A stretch of DNA of 64,000 nt from Bolinopsis microptera (taxonomy: Eukaryota > Ctenophora > Tentaculata > Lobata > Bolinopsidae). The stretch spans positions 2,419,675 to 2,483,674 of the forward strand of contig NC_087078.1 in the NCBI RefSeq assembly GCF_026151205.1. The letters run 5' to 3'. Positions 24,301 through 34,189 of the stretch are shown piece after piece. The translations under genes were made by a program, and so were the position numbers. Within the stretch, counting starts at the first letter, position 1; each line of letters opens with the position of its first letter. Under the pieces are notes generated by a model. It ran no database searches, was not told where the DNA came from, and saw only the letters and a program-made list of their open reading frames with translations.

Positions 24301-27300
24301 AATTTTTCAAAAATATGATCTTTTAAGCTTATAGCCTGTGGAATGCGTGTTGTCATAGCGAAAGCAGAAGCAACTATGCTCGGAATTTGGTGGTTAGATC
24401 ATCTCCAAAATATTGTACGAAGATTATCATTTGATTTATTATTTGACAACAATTTGTCAAATAATAAACAGTATCGTGAATCAAAAACAAGAATTAAGAA
24501 CTAAAACTGAAGGACAAATAAAAAACTAAATTTTGAAAATTAAAGATACAAATAATTAAAAAATGTAAAATTTTAAAAATACGTATTTTAAAACAAAATA
24601 AAAATGACTCCTTACCCAGGTTTGGTGTGGGTATCACGTGTTCGTGTTCAATGTGTTTTTGAAGTAATACAGCGTTGCTGAACCTCCTATTGCAACTCTC
24701 TATGTTGCAGATATAGTGTTCCGAGTTGGGCCAATGATGTAACATGTGTGTCTGTCTGAAATGTTAGGAATGTAGTTAGAAAGTGCTAGGGAGAGAAATA
24801 AACATTGCTGTTATTTACAAACAATATTGTGCGCAAACAAATTAGGATAGTGCTGACAAAAGGAGTTGACGTCTGACTAAAGTGCAGGCAACTCTAACAT
24901 GATACAATTTTTAATTGTATTTCAAGATAAAATGCGAGGGTATTTTTCAGCAATTTTAGCCGCCAGCTTCATCAATATCTTAGCGTTTTTTTTGTAAAAA
25001 ATCGAACCTAATTTAAAGGTCAACTTTAAAGGTGAAAAACTTTAAGGTCGCAGAAATGTATATAATTTTCTGCCACTACACTTACAAAAGTTCTTTCTTG
25101 GTGAAGGTTTCAGGGCATATAGGGCAAGGGTATCTGAAAAAATGTTTTATCACCGATTATTCGCGATATCAGATTTTTGGCGTATAAATTCCCGTGATTC
25201 ATTTTAATTTTATAGCTACTATTTGTTTTCCTTAGAACTGAAGATAATTTAATTCAATTATTCAATTATTCCGAATTTAGAAATTTTCTTATCTTTTAAG
25301 CTAGGCAGGTCGCACAGATTGCGAGTGTTGCCTGCCAAAACTCAAATTTAAAATGCCTTAAATTTTAAACAGTGATTGAAAATATTGCGTTATCAGCCAG
25401 GGTCTTCAGATCAATAATAGATAAAATAAAATGGACTTCTCTTACTTGATAAGAATAATATGACAAATCTAATGTGTATATAACGAAAATTAAAAAATAT
25501 CAATAATATTGAATAAAACTATTAAATTAATAAAATCTCACTTGTGGGATTGTTGCTGATGGATTATGAGTTGGGCCTGAGAGCCGCATATTTTGCTGCA
25601 AATGTTGCACACGAAATGCGTGTCCAGTTTTCCTCCGCCTACATCTGAAAAAAATAGAAGGTTTTAAGATTTCAGAGCATTTACAGGGTAATAAACAAAC
25701 ATCACCCTATATTAAATATTTATGCGATTCCGCAGAATTTCCAACGAAGTTGACACCTTAATAACCCAGATAATAGATGCCATAATATATACTGATAATA
25801 GATACGTAATAGATACGTAATGGATACCACAATAGATACTAAAATAAAGTAATAGATACCATTATATTATTCAATTAAAGGTTAGACCGAGGGACTATTT
25901 CAGAAATAGTTCAAACATTGCACTGCCATATTGGACTACATCTTTACAGCATGCCATGGATGATCTAATGGGAAAATCATACGCAGTGGCAGAAAAATGT
26001 GAGCTATTTCGGCGGCGACGGTTTGCGTATGAACCTGCATGAAGTGCGGAGGAATATGAAAGCAAAGTGATTTATTGAACGAGTGATCTGTCAGAGAGTA
26101 GCGGACCCTGTTGTTGTTACTGAAGACAGAGCATTCCAGAGCTACTGCAGATATTATAGGTATATAACGGAACAATGCGGACAGTTACAATTAAGTGATA
26201 TCCTGGGCTACAACCAGGTAATGAACTGGGTCTAAGATGCGATCCAATTCCACCGAAGTATTCAATGATGAATCTAATTATCTCGGCAGCAAGTTTTGGA
26301 TTATATTCAATTTTTCCAGAACCTCCTCGAACTGGAAGAGAAAATTTTTAAACAATGTGAATTACCCCTGCACAGTTTATAAAAATGCCATCTGGCAAAG
26401 AAGGAGTCATGGGACCCAACCTCATCAGTCCGTTCAGCTGCAAGTGTTCCCACGGTGTTATCTTACAGACTACAGCACTGGCAGTTACAACAATTATCAC
26501 ACTTTAGGGCCTGATTTGACAACATTCAGAGCAGCTGCTTTTCAGGCTGGAGGAGGGCCAGAAAAGTGGGGCCGAGCCCTGGTGCTGGCCTTGTCACCTA
26601 GTTGTCTAGACATCCAGAAATTCCTGGAATTCCAGGCAAATCATGGTGCACGGTTGGGTTTTGATGACCTGGTCAGTTGCCTCATCTATCATAAAAGGTA
26701 ATGTCACCATGGTGACAACAAACTCGACCATATAAGGTAATGTTTGGTTAATAATGACCTGGCTAGAAGCCTCCTCTATCGGGAGCAGAACTGTTTCTGT
26801 AGAAAAGGTCCGATACAAAGCTAAACTGAGTGCTGACTTTTCTACAGAAACAATCAGTAAAACTATACGATTGAATCCTGCAGAGGAACCCCTGTAATAA
26901 TTGCAACATTCCAGCTTCTCTCTATCGGGTTAAGAAGGCACACATTACGTAACTGTGTGTGCAAGGCATGATGACATGTCTCTCTCTCTCTGGAGCATGG
27001 TAACTAAGGCACTTTAGTCAGGTCTTGTCAGTATGAGCTGGAAAGCCCAACTAGCTCCGCTGACATGTGAGTTATAGGTTGTTCACTTTGTTGCATTCCT
27101 TGTTCACATGGTAACAAATTCTGTCGAATTCCTAGTGCTAATTTTCCTTGCAGGCACTAATATTTAAATATACAATATATATACTATTTTTTCAATAAAC
27201 AGTCGGTTATATCACGTACGGATAACACATACGGTTACAAAAAATTCATCGTCAACATAATATGTGCATAAGGTGAGATATGTGAAAACGACGAAGGGAA

Positions 27301-27423
27301 AGGTTTGAATTCATTCCAATATGGTTTGGAGATATGCCAATATGATCATTGATCAGTAGTATTACCTGAATTAGGGCTCATCAAATGAGAGAGGATGATG
27401 GGGAAATAAGTATCGACGACCAT
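18287..27423 (-). CDS. Two-finger C2H2 zinc-finger protein, multi-exon gene
   Basis: Joined exons on the minus strand: 27423-27366, 25644-25542, 24755-24616, 23916-23778, 22435-22255, 21434-21218, 20618-20466, 18496-18384, then an uncertain terminal exon. All introns are GT-AG and all seven internal junctions keep frame, giving 368 residues before the last exon. Residues 32-53 form a finger C-x2-C-x12-H-x4-H (C32, C35, H48, H53). Residues 70-93 form a second, C-x4-C-x12-H-x4-H (C70, C75, H88, H93). A basic patch SPRRR follows near 102, then a long Ser/Pro-rich region, a helical Lys/Glu/Leu stretch with a Gln-rich segment, and an acidic C-terminal part. C2H2 fingers usually bind nucleic acid, so a nuclear, probably DNA-binding role is inferred. 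I cannot assign an orthologue. The start ATG at 27423 is a choice: the frame is open upstream of it within the exon. Confidence 0.85.
18384..18496 (-). CDS. Zinc-finger gene exon 8 (acidic C-terminal region)
   Basis: Acceptor TTTCAG and donor GAG|GTATGTG. The split first codon (T from exon 7 plus CT) gives Ser, then 37 codons to Glu in phase 0. The peptide has acidic and amphipathic parts (DVEPGTISGLDLLGQVSSQL), which may be an activation or interaction surface, by inference only. Confidence 0.85.
18497..20465 (-). other. Intron 7 of the zinc-finger gene
   Basis: About 1.97 kb, the longest intron between confident exons. It contains a CCAAT/CACGTCAC-like module near 19157-19215 and a small (TAA)n run near 20039. 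No other coding signal. Confidence 0.7.
19157..19215. promoter_or_regulatory. CCAAT plus CRE/E-box-like module
   Basis: Reads CTGATTGGCTAATCGGGTGA then CGTGACCAG, and a second ATTGGCT with GTGATCAC lies within 40 bp. On the minus strand this is CACGTCAC upstream of AGCCAATCAGAG, the same layout as modules near 39,972 and 46,014. Promoter-type motifs, but inside an intron; function unknown. Confidence 0.35.
20466..20618 (-). CDS. Zinc-finger gene exon 7
   Basis: Acceptor GTGTAG and donor CCAT|GTGAGT; 153 nt, phase 1 to phase 1. Encodes a Ser/Glu/Arg-rich low-complexity segment that opens ILKRRHTSSESS, a possible basic nuclear-localisation patch followed by potential phosphosites. Confidence 0.88.
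21218..21434 (-). CDS. Zinc-finger gene exon 6 (Gln-rich, helical)
   Basis: Acceptor CCCCCAG and donor CTCG|GTAAGT; 217 nt, phase 0 to 1. Encodes a Gln/Leu-rich stretch (QQVLAQQQSLADSQL) likely to be helical, then a Ser/Pro-rich tail. A short plus-strand frame over the same bases is a shadow. Confidence 0.9.
21772..21950. repeat. 15-bp minisatellite (GGCGTACAGACAGTA)
   Basis: About 12 units of GGCGTACAGACAGTA with scattered substitutions, lying in intron 5 of the zinc-finger gene. Because the unit is a multiple of three, the minus strand reads as a Val-Cys-Thr-Pro-Thr repeat; this is a by-product, not a gene. Confidence 0.95.
22255..22435 (-). CDS. Zinc-finger gene exon 5
   Basis: Acceptor CTGTTAG and donor ACACAG|GTATGT; 181 nt, phase 2 to 0. 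Encodes Ser/Pro/Gly-rich sequence and then a helical segment with KVLVDEHVKYLQSLR, a candidate short coiled coil continuing into exon 6. Confidence 0.9.
22449..22490. repeat. 8-bp tandem repeat (TTAATTAG/TTAATTGG)
   Basis: Five or so units of GTTAATTA/GTTAATTG directly upstream (gene sense) of exon 5, within intron 4. Confidence 0.85.
22712..22733. repeat. GATA-containing palindrome
   Basis: CTCTTATCT, CA, AGATAAGAG: a 9-bp perfect inverted repeat with a 2-base centre, presenting two back-to-back AGATAAG sites, in intron 4 of the zinc-finger gene. It could bind GATA factors or simply be a cruciform-prone palindrome. Confidence 0.6.
22955..23012. repeat. 12-bp tandem repeat (TTGCACAATAAT)
   Basis: Five near-identical units in intron 4 of the zinc-finger gene. 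Confidence 0.93.
23136..23423 (+). CDS. Intronic antisense open frame, unidentified
   Basis: A 95-codon frame with a true ATG at 23136, inside intron 4 of the zinc-finger gene and on the opposite strand. The segment 23130-23510 is clearly more GC-rich than the flanking intron. The protein has balanced composition and charged helical stretches (for example LSVRTELARNIMERGEAV). The minus strand is also open for 131 codons (23117-23509). It could be a transposon-protein fragment or a retrocopy; no family recognised. Confidence 0.28.
   Translation: MTDSDAISGNLLKSTIITPAPYLLTSIKTGQFSSSAFMKSQGRYQIKLLPELIVRGLSVRTELARNIMERGEAVMLQDPRAIKDLAGCQKAARRV
23778..23916 (-). CDS. Zinc-finger gene exon 4 (Ser/Pro-rich)
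   Basis: Acceptor CCCCTCAG and donor TTCAG|GTATGT; 139 nt, phase 1 to 2. Encodes SPRRRISEGSDWSPVPQQSP followed by more Ser-Pro repeats, a disordered linker with many proline-directed phosphorylation-type sites. Confidence 0.9.
24616..24755 (-). CDS. Zinc-finger gene exon 3 (second C2H2 finger)
   Basis: Acceptor TTTCAG and donor CCTGG|GTAAGG; 140 nt, phase 2 to 1. Encodes Cys-x4-Cys, the CNRRFSNAVLLQKH core with the expected Phe and Leu hydrophobic positions, then H-x2-H-x-H. This x4 spacing between cysteines is common in fingers of the GLI/ZIC/TFIIIA type. Confidence 0.92.
25542..25644 (-). CDS. Zinc-finger gene exon 2 (first C2H2 finger)
   Basis: Acceptor TTTTTTCAG and donor CACAA|GTGAGA; 103 nt, phase 1 to 2. 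Encodes FVCNICSKICGSQAQLIIH and QQQSH, a complete C-x2-C-x12-H-x4-H finger. The usual finger Phe position is Cys here, a mild departure from consensus. Confidence 0.92.
25788..25862. repeat. Degenerate ~10-bp repeat (TAATAGATAC)
   Basis: AATAGATACGTAATAGATAC and related units, about six in irregular register, in intron 1. Confidence 0.7.
26237..26701 (+). CDS. Intronic antisense open frame, 154 codons
   Basis: The longest open frame in the window that is not a microsatellite. It starts at a true ATG (AAGATG, A at -3) and lies antisense within intron 1 of the zinc-finger gene. Its second half (about codons 90-140) has balanced amino-acid use (for example GPDLTTFRAAAFQAGGGPEK) and sits in a local GC-rich island (26500-26700). 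At 36% GC a frame this long is expected by chance only about once in several such windows. I recognise no family; it may be a transposon or retrocopy fragment. Confidence 0.3.
   Translation: MRSNSTEVFNDESNYLGSKFWIIFNFSRTSSNWKRKFLNNVNYPCTVYKNAIWQRRSHGTQPHQSVQLQVFPRCYLTDYSTGSYNNYHTLGPDLTTFRAAAFQAGGGPEKWGRALVLALSPSCLDIQKFLEFQANHGARLGFDDLVSCLIYHKR
26703..26716. promoter_or_regulatory. X-box-like palindrome GTCACCATGGTGAC
   Basis: Perfect 14-bp palindrome with the GTNRCCNNNGYAAC-type layout bound by RFX factors. A similar GTTGCCATGGTAAT lies near 30451. Motif only. Confidence 0.3.
26792..26852. repeat. 61-bp hairpin with 16-bp perfect stem
   Basis: TGTTTCTGTAGAAAAG at 26792-26807 is exactly complementary to CTTTTCTACAGAAACA at 26837-26852, with a 29-base loop. 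The arm length resembles a small foldback MITE end pair or a hairpin RNA precursor; the stem is shorter than a typical miRNA precursor. Confidence 0.7.
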
Positions 27424-27433
27424 TACAATGCTT
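27366..27433 (-). CDS. Zinc-finger gene exon 1 or first recognised coding exon
   Basis: Acceptor TTTAATACAG and donor TTCAG|GTAATAC. One frame is open and ends in phase 1, which joins exon 2 correctly (G plus AT gives Asp). ATG at 27423 has G at -3 and G at +4, a fair start context. The frame is open upstream of the ATG to the acceptor, so an additional 5' coding exon is possible. Confidence 0.6.
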
Positions 27434-28527
27434 CTGTATTAAATTAAAAGTTTAATTCACAATCATAATAGTATTAAAATAAGGAATCATGTATGGAACA
27501 CAGTCAAATTAAAAATCAAGAGCAAAATGTTTTCCAATCAGGACACATCAATTTAAACAGTTTGAGTTTGCAAAAGCAAAAGACCTTGCTATCAGGTCGC
27601 TTCAAGTTAAACAGGTCGATCTAGCAACTTGCAAATTTAAACAGATTGCCACCATAAAACGGTACATACTAATATAATGATTAAGATTTAAGATCTATTT
27701 TGCAATCGTTAAGCAATCAAATAGTCTAAAAGTTTAAAGTGATCAGGCCTCGACGTCAAACATTGCAACTGCCAAACCGTTACAACTATAAGGTAACAGC
27801 TAAAATTATTACAAGATCAAATTAAAATTCAGACGGTAAGATTTATCAGTATTCCACATGAGAGATGCTCTTCGAGACACCTTTAAATGGAGGGGAATTA
27901 CACTTGTAACGTCTAGTTCCTACTAATCGTCAGTCATGAAAACAGGGCTGGAGATCTCCTCTAAAAAACGTGACGCGAGGCTTTCTGAAACCTTATTCCG
28001 TCTGGTTCGGTGTATGTTCCAGGGGGACAGGGAAAGGGAAACCTGGGCCGGGTCTAATGGCCAAGGGCTAGTCTGTTGGATAGAGCAGTCTCCTACAACA
28101 TAGCAGTGCAATGCTGCTAATGATGTTGTGATACTGCGCAAAATTCTAATTAATGAAGTAGTTCGTGACTAATGGGTCGTTCACAAAATTAGTACTGTTC
28201 AAAAACAGATTCTCGTGTTTCAAAACAAGAAAGATCAAAACGGAGACTCCGTTGACAGCAACCTTAATTAATCGAACCTGTCAGAAAACCGACAGATAAC
28301 TTCTTCTTGCATAAACATGAAGATTGACAGAGCAATCGAGAAGATACCAAAAATATGCTCACATTAATCAAGTTAAAACTCGAATCAAGGAAGATTCTCA
28401 AAAACAACTATGCAGCAGTTAACTTTGGCACAGTTAAAAAAAATCATCACATCAGTAGTGAAAAAACGCTCACCGACAGACGCGAGCGTGATGAAATACG
28501 TAATGTGGAATGAAAATCAATATGGTC

Positions 28528-28529
<2 letters not shown>
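27434..28529. other. Upstream flank of the zinc-finger gene, no exon found
   Basis: A 72-codon minus-strand frame at 27923-28141 lacks splice context. No further 5' exon in correct phase could be supported, so a first exon is more likely non-coding or further upstream. Confidence 0.5.

Positions 28530-28589
<60 letters not shown>
28530..28589. repeat. (GA)n microsatellite
   Basis: About 29 uninterrupted GA units followed by GGGG, in the probable 5' region of the zinc-finger gene. Confidence 0.95.
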
Positions 28590-28592
<3 letters not shown>

Positions 28593-29569
28593 GTTTATGT
28601 GACATCATTCAACGGAATGTTCTCAGAAAATTAGTATCTGCTGGCTCCGTTCCAGCCCTCTCTCCAAACTGCCAGTGCCTGGGCAACAGTCCACCAAACA
28701 GAGTCCACATGATAAGGGTTAGCTCCGCCAGGGTAACCACTCCAAGCTACTGGTCAGGTCCGACCGGTTAATCAGGACGCCATTTTAACCTCACCCTGTC
28801 AAAAGAACGGAGCTCCCGGCCGCCAGTGATAGCGGGTAACCGGAAAAGGATGGCTATCAGCTCTGGCTGGGATCCAGCACAGTTATAGGTATGCGAATTG
28901 CAGAACTCGTGGCCCTGCAAAATAATAATAAACACGCACGGTTTAGAGGTCAGTCAATGATCAATAGAGGCGTTCTGAGGAGGATGTTGGAAAATAAGAG
29001 AGAGAAGAGAGAGAGAGAGGAGAGAAAAAAGAGAGAGCTCACTCACACGGTGAGCAGCAGTGTGTCACGAGATTACAACAGTAAGACGGGAGTGAAGCTG
29101 TGCAAAACTTGGCAGCATTCATCAGAAATACGCTCTCTTACAACTCATATATATGATTAAACGCGTACAATATATATATATAGTATATACCGCAGCCCAC
29201 CGCCTAATTCGCTCTCTGCAAAAGAGATAAAAGATGGATAACGTGTAACAAATTACGGTATTTTCGTTGCTAAGAGTAAATGAGAAGGAGAGACAAAGGC
29301 AAAACATCAAGAGATACGACTAAATACCAGGCAAAACTTCCAAAATATAAAACCCGGAAATAAGTTGCAGTAGGGCAGCGAGCTGCAGCAGGACAAACTA
29401 CTATCACTACAGTGGGACGTGAGATACGATTCGGAGCACTGCTCTGTTGTTCGCAAGTAAAATTCAGCACAAAACAGTTCTCTCAGAGAGACCTGCGGGC
29501 ACATTGCCAGTCAAGCACATTTTAACACTTGTCACGAGATATATAATATGCCATAACGTACGGGGAGAG
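28590..29569 (-). promoter_or_regulatory. Possible promoter/5' UTR region of the zinc-finger gene
   Basis: Segment 28640-28900 is GC-rich relative to its surroundings. In minus-strand sense it holds a donor-like GACAGG|GTGAGG at about 28794, which could end a non-coding first exon. GA-rich runs (28998-29036) flank it. No exact transcription start can be set from sequence. Confidence 0.3.
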
Positions 29570-29574
29570 AGAGC

Positions 29575-29575
29575 T

Positions 29576-29610
<35 letters not shown>
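29575..29610. repeat. (CT)n microsatellite
   Basis: Short CT tract preceded by GAGAGAGAGCTGCTCTCTC, giving a local inverted repeat. Confidence 0.9.
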
Positions 29611-29612
<2 letters not shown>

Positions 29613-31327
29613 TTTTATAATAGCCTCTCGTACTGAATCAGCTGCAAAAGAATGTTCCGGCGTATTTTGGTGCAGCGCCAATGTTATTTCCCCGGACTTT
29701 GTTTAACAGCAGTGGGTGCTAGTTCAGACGAAACTTAGGAAATTCAAATATCGGAGAAATATTAGAGCCGGCTGGATTTAACGAGAAACTTGTGGAGATT
29801 TCTGAGTAGCGCTCTTATCTGGTTGTTTAGGTGGAAGTTGTGGTGAGGTACGGAGGAGACTTACGAGTGAGAATTTAAACAGCTATTATAGTAGATTCGT
29901 GTGACGTGGATCAGGAGTACGTAATGCATGGTGAAAGTGTTTTAACAGCTCCCTCCCAGCAATGCACGAGATCTACAGTGTTGCAATACTGCCTATCAAG
30001 AAATCACGGGGGCCTGCTCTGCAGTCCATGAGATCTGTGTGACGAATGAGGACGACATTCGAAAGAACTAATAGGATGAGGACGACAACGTTCGTAAGAA
30101 TTAAGAATATCGGGAAAATATACCATCTGAGCGACCAGTCGCCCACAACAAGTGATGGGAATCTAATTAAGACACTTGGAGTAATCTTATTTGTTGGCTG
30201 GAGGTACTGACGGATGGAGCCAGATGATTGGTCCTCCTACAGGACACGTTCACTGTAAAACAAAACCAAAAGACGGCCATGTTTTGAGGGTATGAATGCT
30301 GGGAAATATATCGTGTAATAGACCGGACTGCGATTAAACTCCGAGCTTATCGTTTCCTTCAGGTCAGTTGGGATGCAACTTATCGTCCTACCGTCCGGTG
30401 AAACATTTAGCTAACAACTGTAATATTACCAATTACCATATATGGTAATGTTGCCATGGTAATTTTACCGTATAAGGAGATGTGCAGTGAACAGCTGTAA
30501 TCGGGATTTATAGTAGGTTGCTGTAATTACAATTCATAATCAGTCCAATTAATAGCACTAAACAATACTGGCACGTATACGATGTTCGTTATTTTAGGAA
30601 ATTCAGAAAAAGAAACGTTCATCAGTTCATTCAGGCGAGCCACAGTCCGTTTGGTTGACTAAGATTACGCAATTCAAAAATACAGTCATAGTCCGCTTAT
30701 TCGACTAGGATAACGGCATTAAAAATGGAATATATAGGACCCAAACAAAGGAGCTGCAACTGTAATATTTAGAGCTTGACCAGTAGCTTTTCTTGAGAAC
30801 GAATAATCTTTAAAGCTGCAGCCCATAATTTATTTAAAATCATGATATCAACTCGTATTAGATTACCCTTTCCTATTTCACACCTGAACCTCATTAACCA
30901 ATCTACTTTTCCTCTTTCAATCAGTCAAGGTAAACCACAGTTATTTGCCCGAAATTGTAGCAGTAAAGATTGGACGTGTCTCATCACGGATATGCAGTCG
31001 AGGGGAAGGGGGTACCTACCAAGATAATCCCAATGTCCTTCACCTGCAGTCTATGTAAAGGATTTATTACCAACCCAAACTCGATCAACGTCGACATGGA
31101 TTGAGGGATTGGTAATGTCAGGGATTTCGGGTTTTAATTTCTGGTTAAAGTTCAATTGTGGTAAGTACTTCAGTAACCCCACCTCTCCGTTAGAATTTCA
31201 CCCCGTACGGATATTGCCAAGCCTTGTTGTAATTTTACAGGGCTCGGTTATATCAGGGTTTGCAAATCTACTTACCATAAGAGGCAACGCATGATAATAC
31301 TGCCAAATAAGGTAATGTTAGTAACTA
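29611..31327. other. Unassigned DNA with small palindromes
   Basis: Contains ATTACCATATATGGTAAT (30434-30451), a perfect palindrome, then GTTGCCATGGTAAT. Variants of ATAAGGTAATGTT recur near 26735 and 31309, so these may be pieces of a dispersed family. Minus-strand donor-like GTAAGTCTCC near 29865 has no confirmed exon. Confidence 0.4.
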
Positions 31328-32067
31328 CAGGCTGGGCCAAAAGTCACTTAATAGCTCAGTCACTGAGTGCCCAATTGAAATAATTCTTTCCGGTATGACT
31401 TACTACCAGTACCACCACTGGTTCGAGGAATTTGTCAAATCGAAAAATATTCGTGTTCATTCTTTTCAAATGAAGGTTCATTTTTGCATTCATTTGATAG
31501 TTTGGATAGTCGGATCGAGCAAAATGTTATTGAATTGTGTTTGGCCATTCGAACTACGTTTGTCCTGAAAAAGAGTTGCAGCTTCTCAGATGACCGAGAT
31601 ACGAAGCATAACGAGTTTATTCATTACGTGTGATCAGGTGATTGACTTACCTAATCACGTGATTAGGTGACCCCGTTAACCACCCCGTTAAACATCACGG
31701 GAATCGTTAAGGTTACCCAATTAAGGTGTCGTGTCACGGTGTCACATAATCAACCAGTCAATTTTGTTAACGAGATACACAAAATGCTTTATAACTTCGA
31801 CATTTCTAATCACTTTTGCCTCATTTTTTTCAGATCAGAGGCAATATTTAATAATCTACCGTCTCTGAAAAAAAATTGGCTTCCAGCATGTTCAGAGAGA
31901 ACAATATAGGTGTTTTAATATTGAATGGGCGTGGTCTAAAATATTCGAATTTTCAAATTTTGGCGACATAATCCTCGAACAAGAAGGTACAGTATACCAT
32001 CCTCAAATATAAAACACGGTGGAGGTATAAGACCAAACGTTTGCACAGTGATTTTTGGCCCACCCTG
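31328..32067. mobile_element. Mariner-like non-autonomous element, 740 bp
   Basis: Left end CAGGCTGGGCCAAAAGTCAC (31328). The right end, read on the minus strand, is CAGGGTGGGCCAAAAATCAC (ends 32067): 18 of 20 positions agree. Such CAGG-TGGGCCAAAA ends resemble mariner/Tc1-type termini in style. TA precedes the left end; the right flank is GT, so a target duplication is not intact. Internal frames are too short for a transposase. Confidence 0.7.
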
Positions 32068-32779
32068 GTCCCTGTGTGATATTATAGGAAGATAAGCAGT
32101 AATTACGATTCTACAGAAAGATAATTAGAGGTCACTCACTAAAATGATCTCAGAACAAAAGTGAGAGAAGATGATCGTTAGTCCTTTGCCGCAAATGCAC
32201 AAACGAAAGTTTGCAAACCTCCGTCAAAGTTAAAAGTCTTTTATATTAATAAACTTGTTTATCTAACGACCGGAATTTCTCATTTTCTGGTCAACTCCCA
32301 ATCGTGGTAACTTAAAGGCACAGAGATTACTATTACTATTAGATAATCAAATAATATAAGTACTCCCCATAGCTTGTTAAGGAGGTATTCGCGACCTCGA
32401 GGAATTCGTGACCTGGACCTTAGCTATACGGTACGTAATGAACTAATGAGTTGGGTTATTGGATACGTAATGGATTGTTTGTCCAAACTAGGAGATGCTT
32501 TTTGAGAGCGTGATGCAGTCCTTGATCGGGCTGTGAGGTAGACTGGAAATACCAGCCCTTCTCTGAATTCAGCCCTTTGGTAAGTAATTATGTTTGATAC
32601 CTGAGAGAGGGAAGATCTAGTTTGAAAGAATAAAATTTTGGTATGCACTATGCAGTTAAGCTCCTTTGAAAGGATACCAAACAAAAACAAATTTAGTCTG
32701 TAACTAAATGAAGCGTAAACTTCTCAAACATCCTGAAAATATTAGCAATACCAACGAGAAAACTACTCCAGCTTGCTAT
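32068..32779. other. Unassigned DNA
   Basis: A minus-strand frame at 32424-32690 (88 codons) has no recognised family or splice context. Confidence 0.45.
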
Positions 32780-34187
32780 TCAAAGTTAAAGTTTAACAAT
32801 TTTAAAATTGTGCGATATATTGACTGTATTGAAACATACGGCCATGAGTTCTCCAGAAATTGAGAATTATGACGAATAACATGACGAATAACGATAATCA
32901 AATTATGGCCGACAGCCATACCGATTCAGATATAATCATATCTAGCAGGAATCTATTCATGGCCGCAAAAATTATTGAATTTGCATAACTACCCTAAATT
33001 AGCAAGCCCATAGGATAAATATGAATTCTGCTGGAAACCCAAATTTGGGGAGGGGTGGAGGGTGGAGGAAGTTAAAAAGCGGAGTTGCATGGCTGGTGAA
33101 TGTGATAAACGTATCGTAAAGGCTCAGAGAGGAAAATATTAAAACATGTGTTAGAAAATAAGAATGTGCAGGAATTACATAACTGGCAATTAACTTCAGT
33201 ATGATGACAACTTCACTGTTTTATCATGGCCTCTTGCATAGACCTCTATAAGTCTATAATATATAGACCTCTGTCTTGCATAGGCCTCTATCTTGCATAG
33301 ACCTCTATCTTGCATAGATCTCTATATAATATCCTCTTGCATAGACCTCTATCGTGTCCCACAATATTACCCGAACGTAGCCTGTTAAAGGGATTTCACT
33401 ATAAGACTGATGGACAAAACAACTTTGTAAATGAGTCGTGATTTGTATAAAAAATCAATGTGAACAACTGGCACAATGACAACAACTGCACAATGGCAAC
33501 AGCAGTTGTAATTGCACTCAGGTAATTGGATTGTGGACTGTTTTTAGTCATTTTTCTGACATTGTCTCGCACAACTTTGACAATAGGTAAATAAATGGTG
33601 ATTTTATCAGAAAAACAAAGTGACAGCTCAACAAAACTGGTGCCGCGGCAACAGCAACCTTTCAGTGACCTTTATCCTAGGCCCTCATCTTAACGAAAAA
33701 CTGGATAACGACCTGGGAATGTTATGCAAGATTCCGTTCGAATTTTTCCGTCTGTAGTCAATGTACTTAGGTATTCTGAGTCTGAAATCTCAAGCCCCTC
33801 TGGAATTATTAAAAATCAGGGTAAAAACCCTTGAAATTAGTTTACTTTATCAACAAGATGATCAAAAGGCACGAAATGAAAGCTAATTCTGGTCGACAAG
33901 GTACTTAAGATGTTATTTTTAGTAGTTCTACAAAGAATGTTATATTTTCTTCGGCAACAACCGTACTGAAGGTAGCAAACTATCTGAAAAGCACGTACCA
34001 TCTCTCATACATACCTAATTATAGCCGATCAGTTGTCAAGAAGTTATTAGAATATGTTAGGCTTGACAGAATTAAAACAATATTAATGTCAACCATGCCC
34101 GAATATGCATTATGCATTCAAGAAAATATGGATATCATGATATTATATAAGTATATTATACCTAACTTGATGTTAATCAATTTTGCC
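32780..34187 (+). repeat. Local duplication, copy 1
   Basis: Shares with 34960-35605 a long series of blocks in the same order: GTATTGAAACATACGGCCA, AACGATAATCAAAT, the block TAGCAAGCCCATAGGATAAA, AAGGCTCAGAGAGGAAAA, CTGAAAAGCACGTACCAT and TTATAGCCGAT. Copy 1 contains about 700 bp (33240-33960) that copy 2 lacks. Confidence 0.85.
33230..33353. repeat. ~17-bp minisatellite (CTTGCATAGACCTCTAT)
   Basis: Five to six variant units of CTTGCATAGACCTCTAT, within the part of duplication copy 1 that copy 2 lacks. Confidence 0.88.
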
Positions 34188-34189
34188 TA

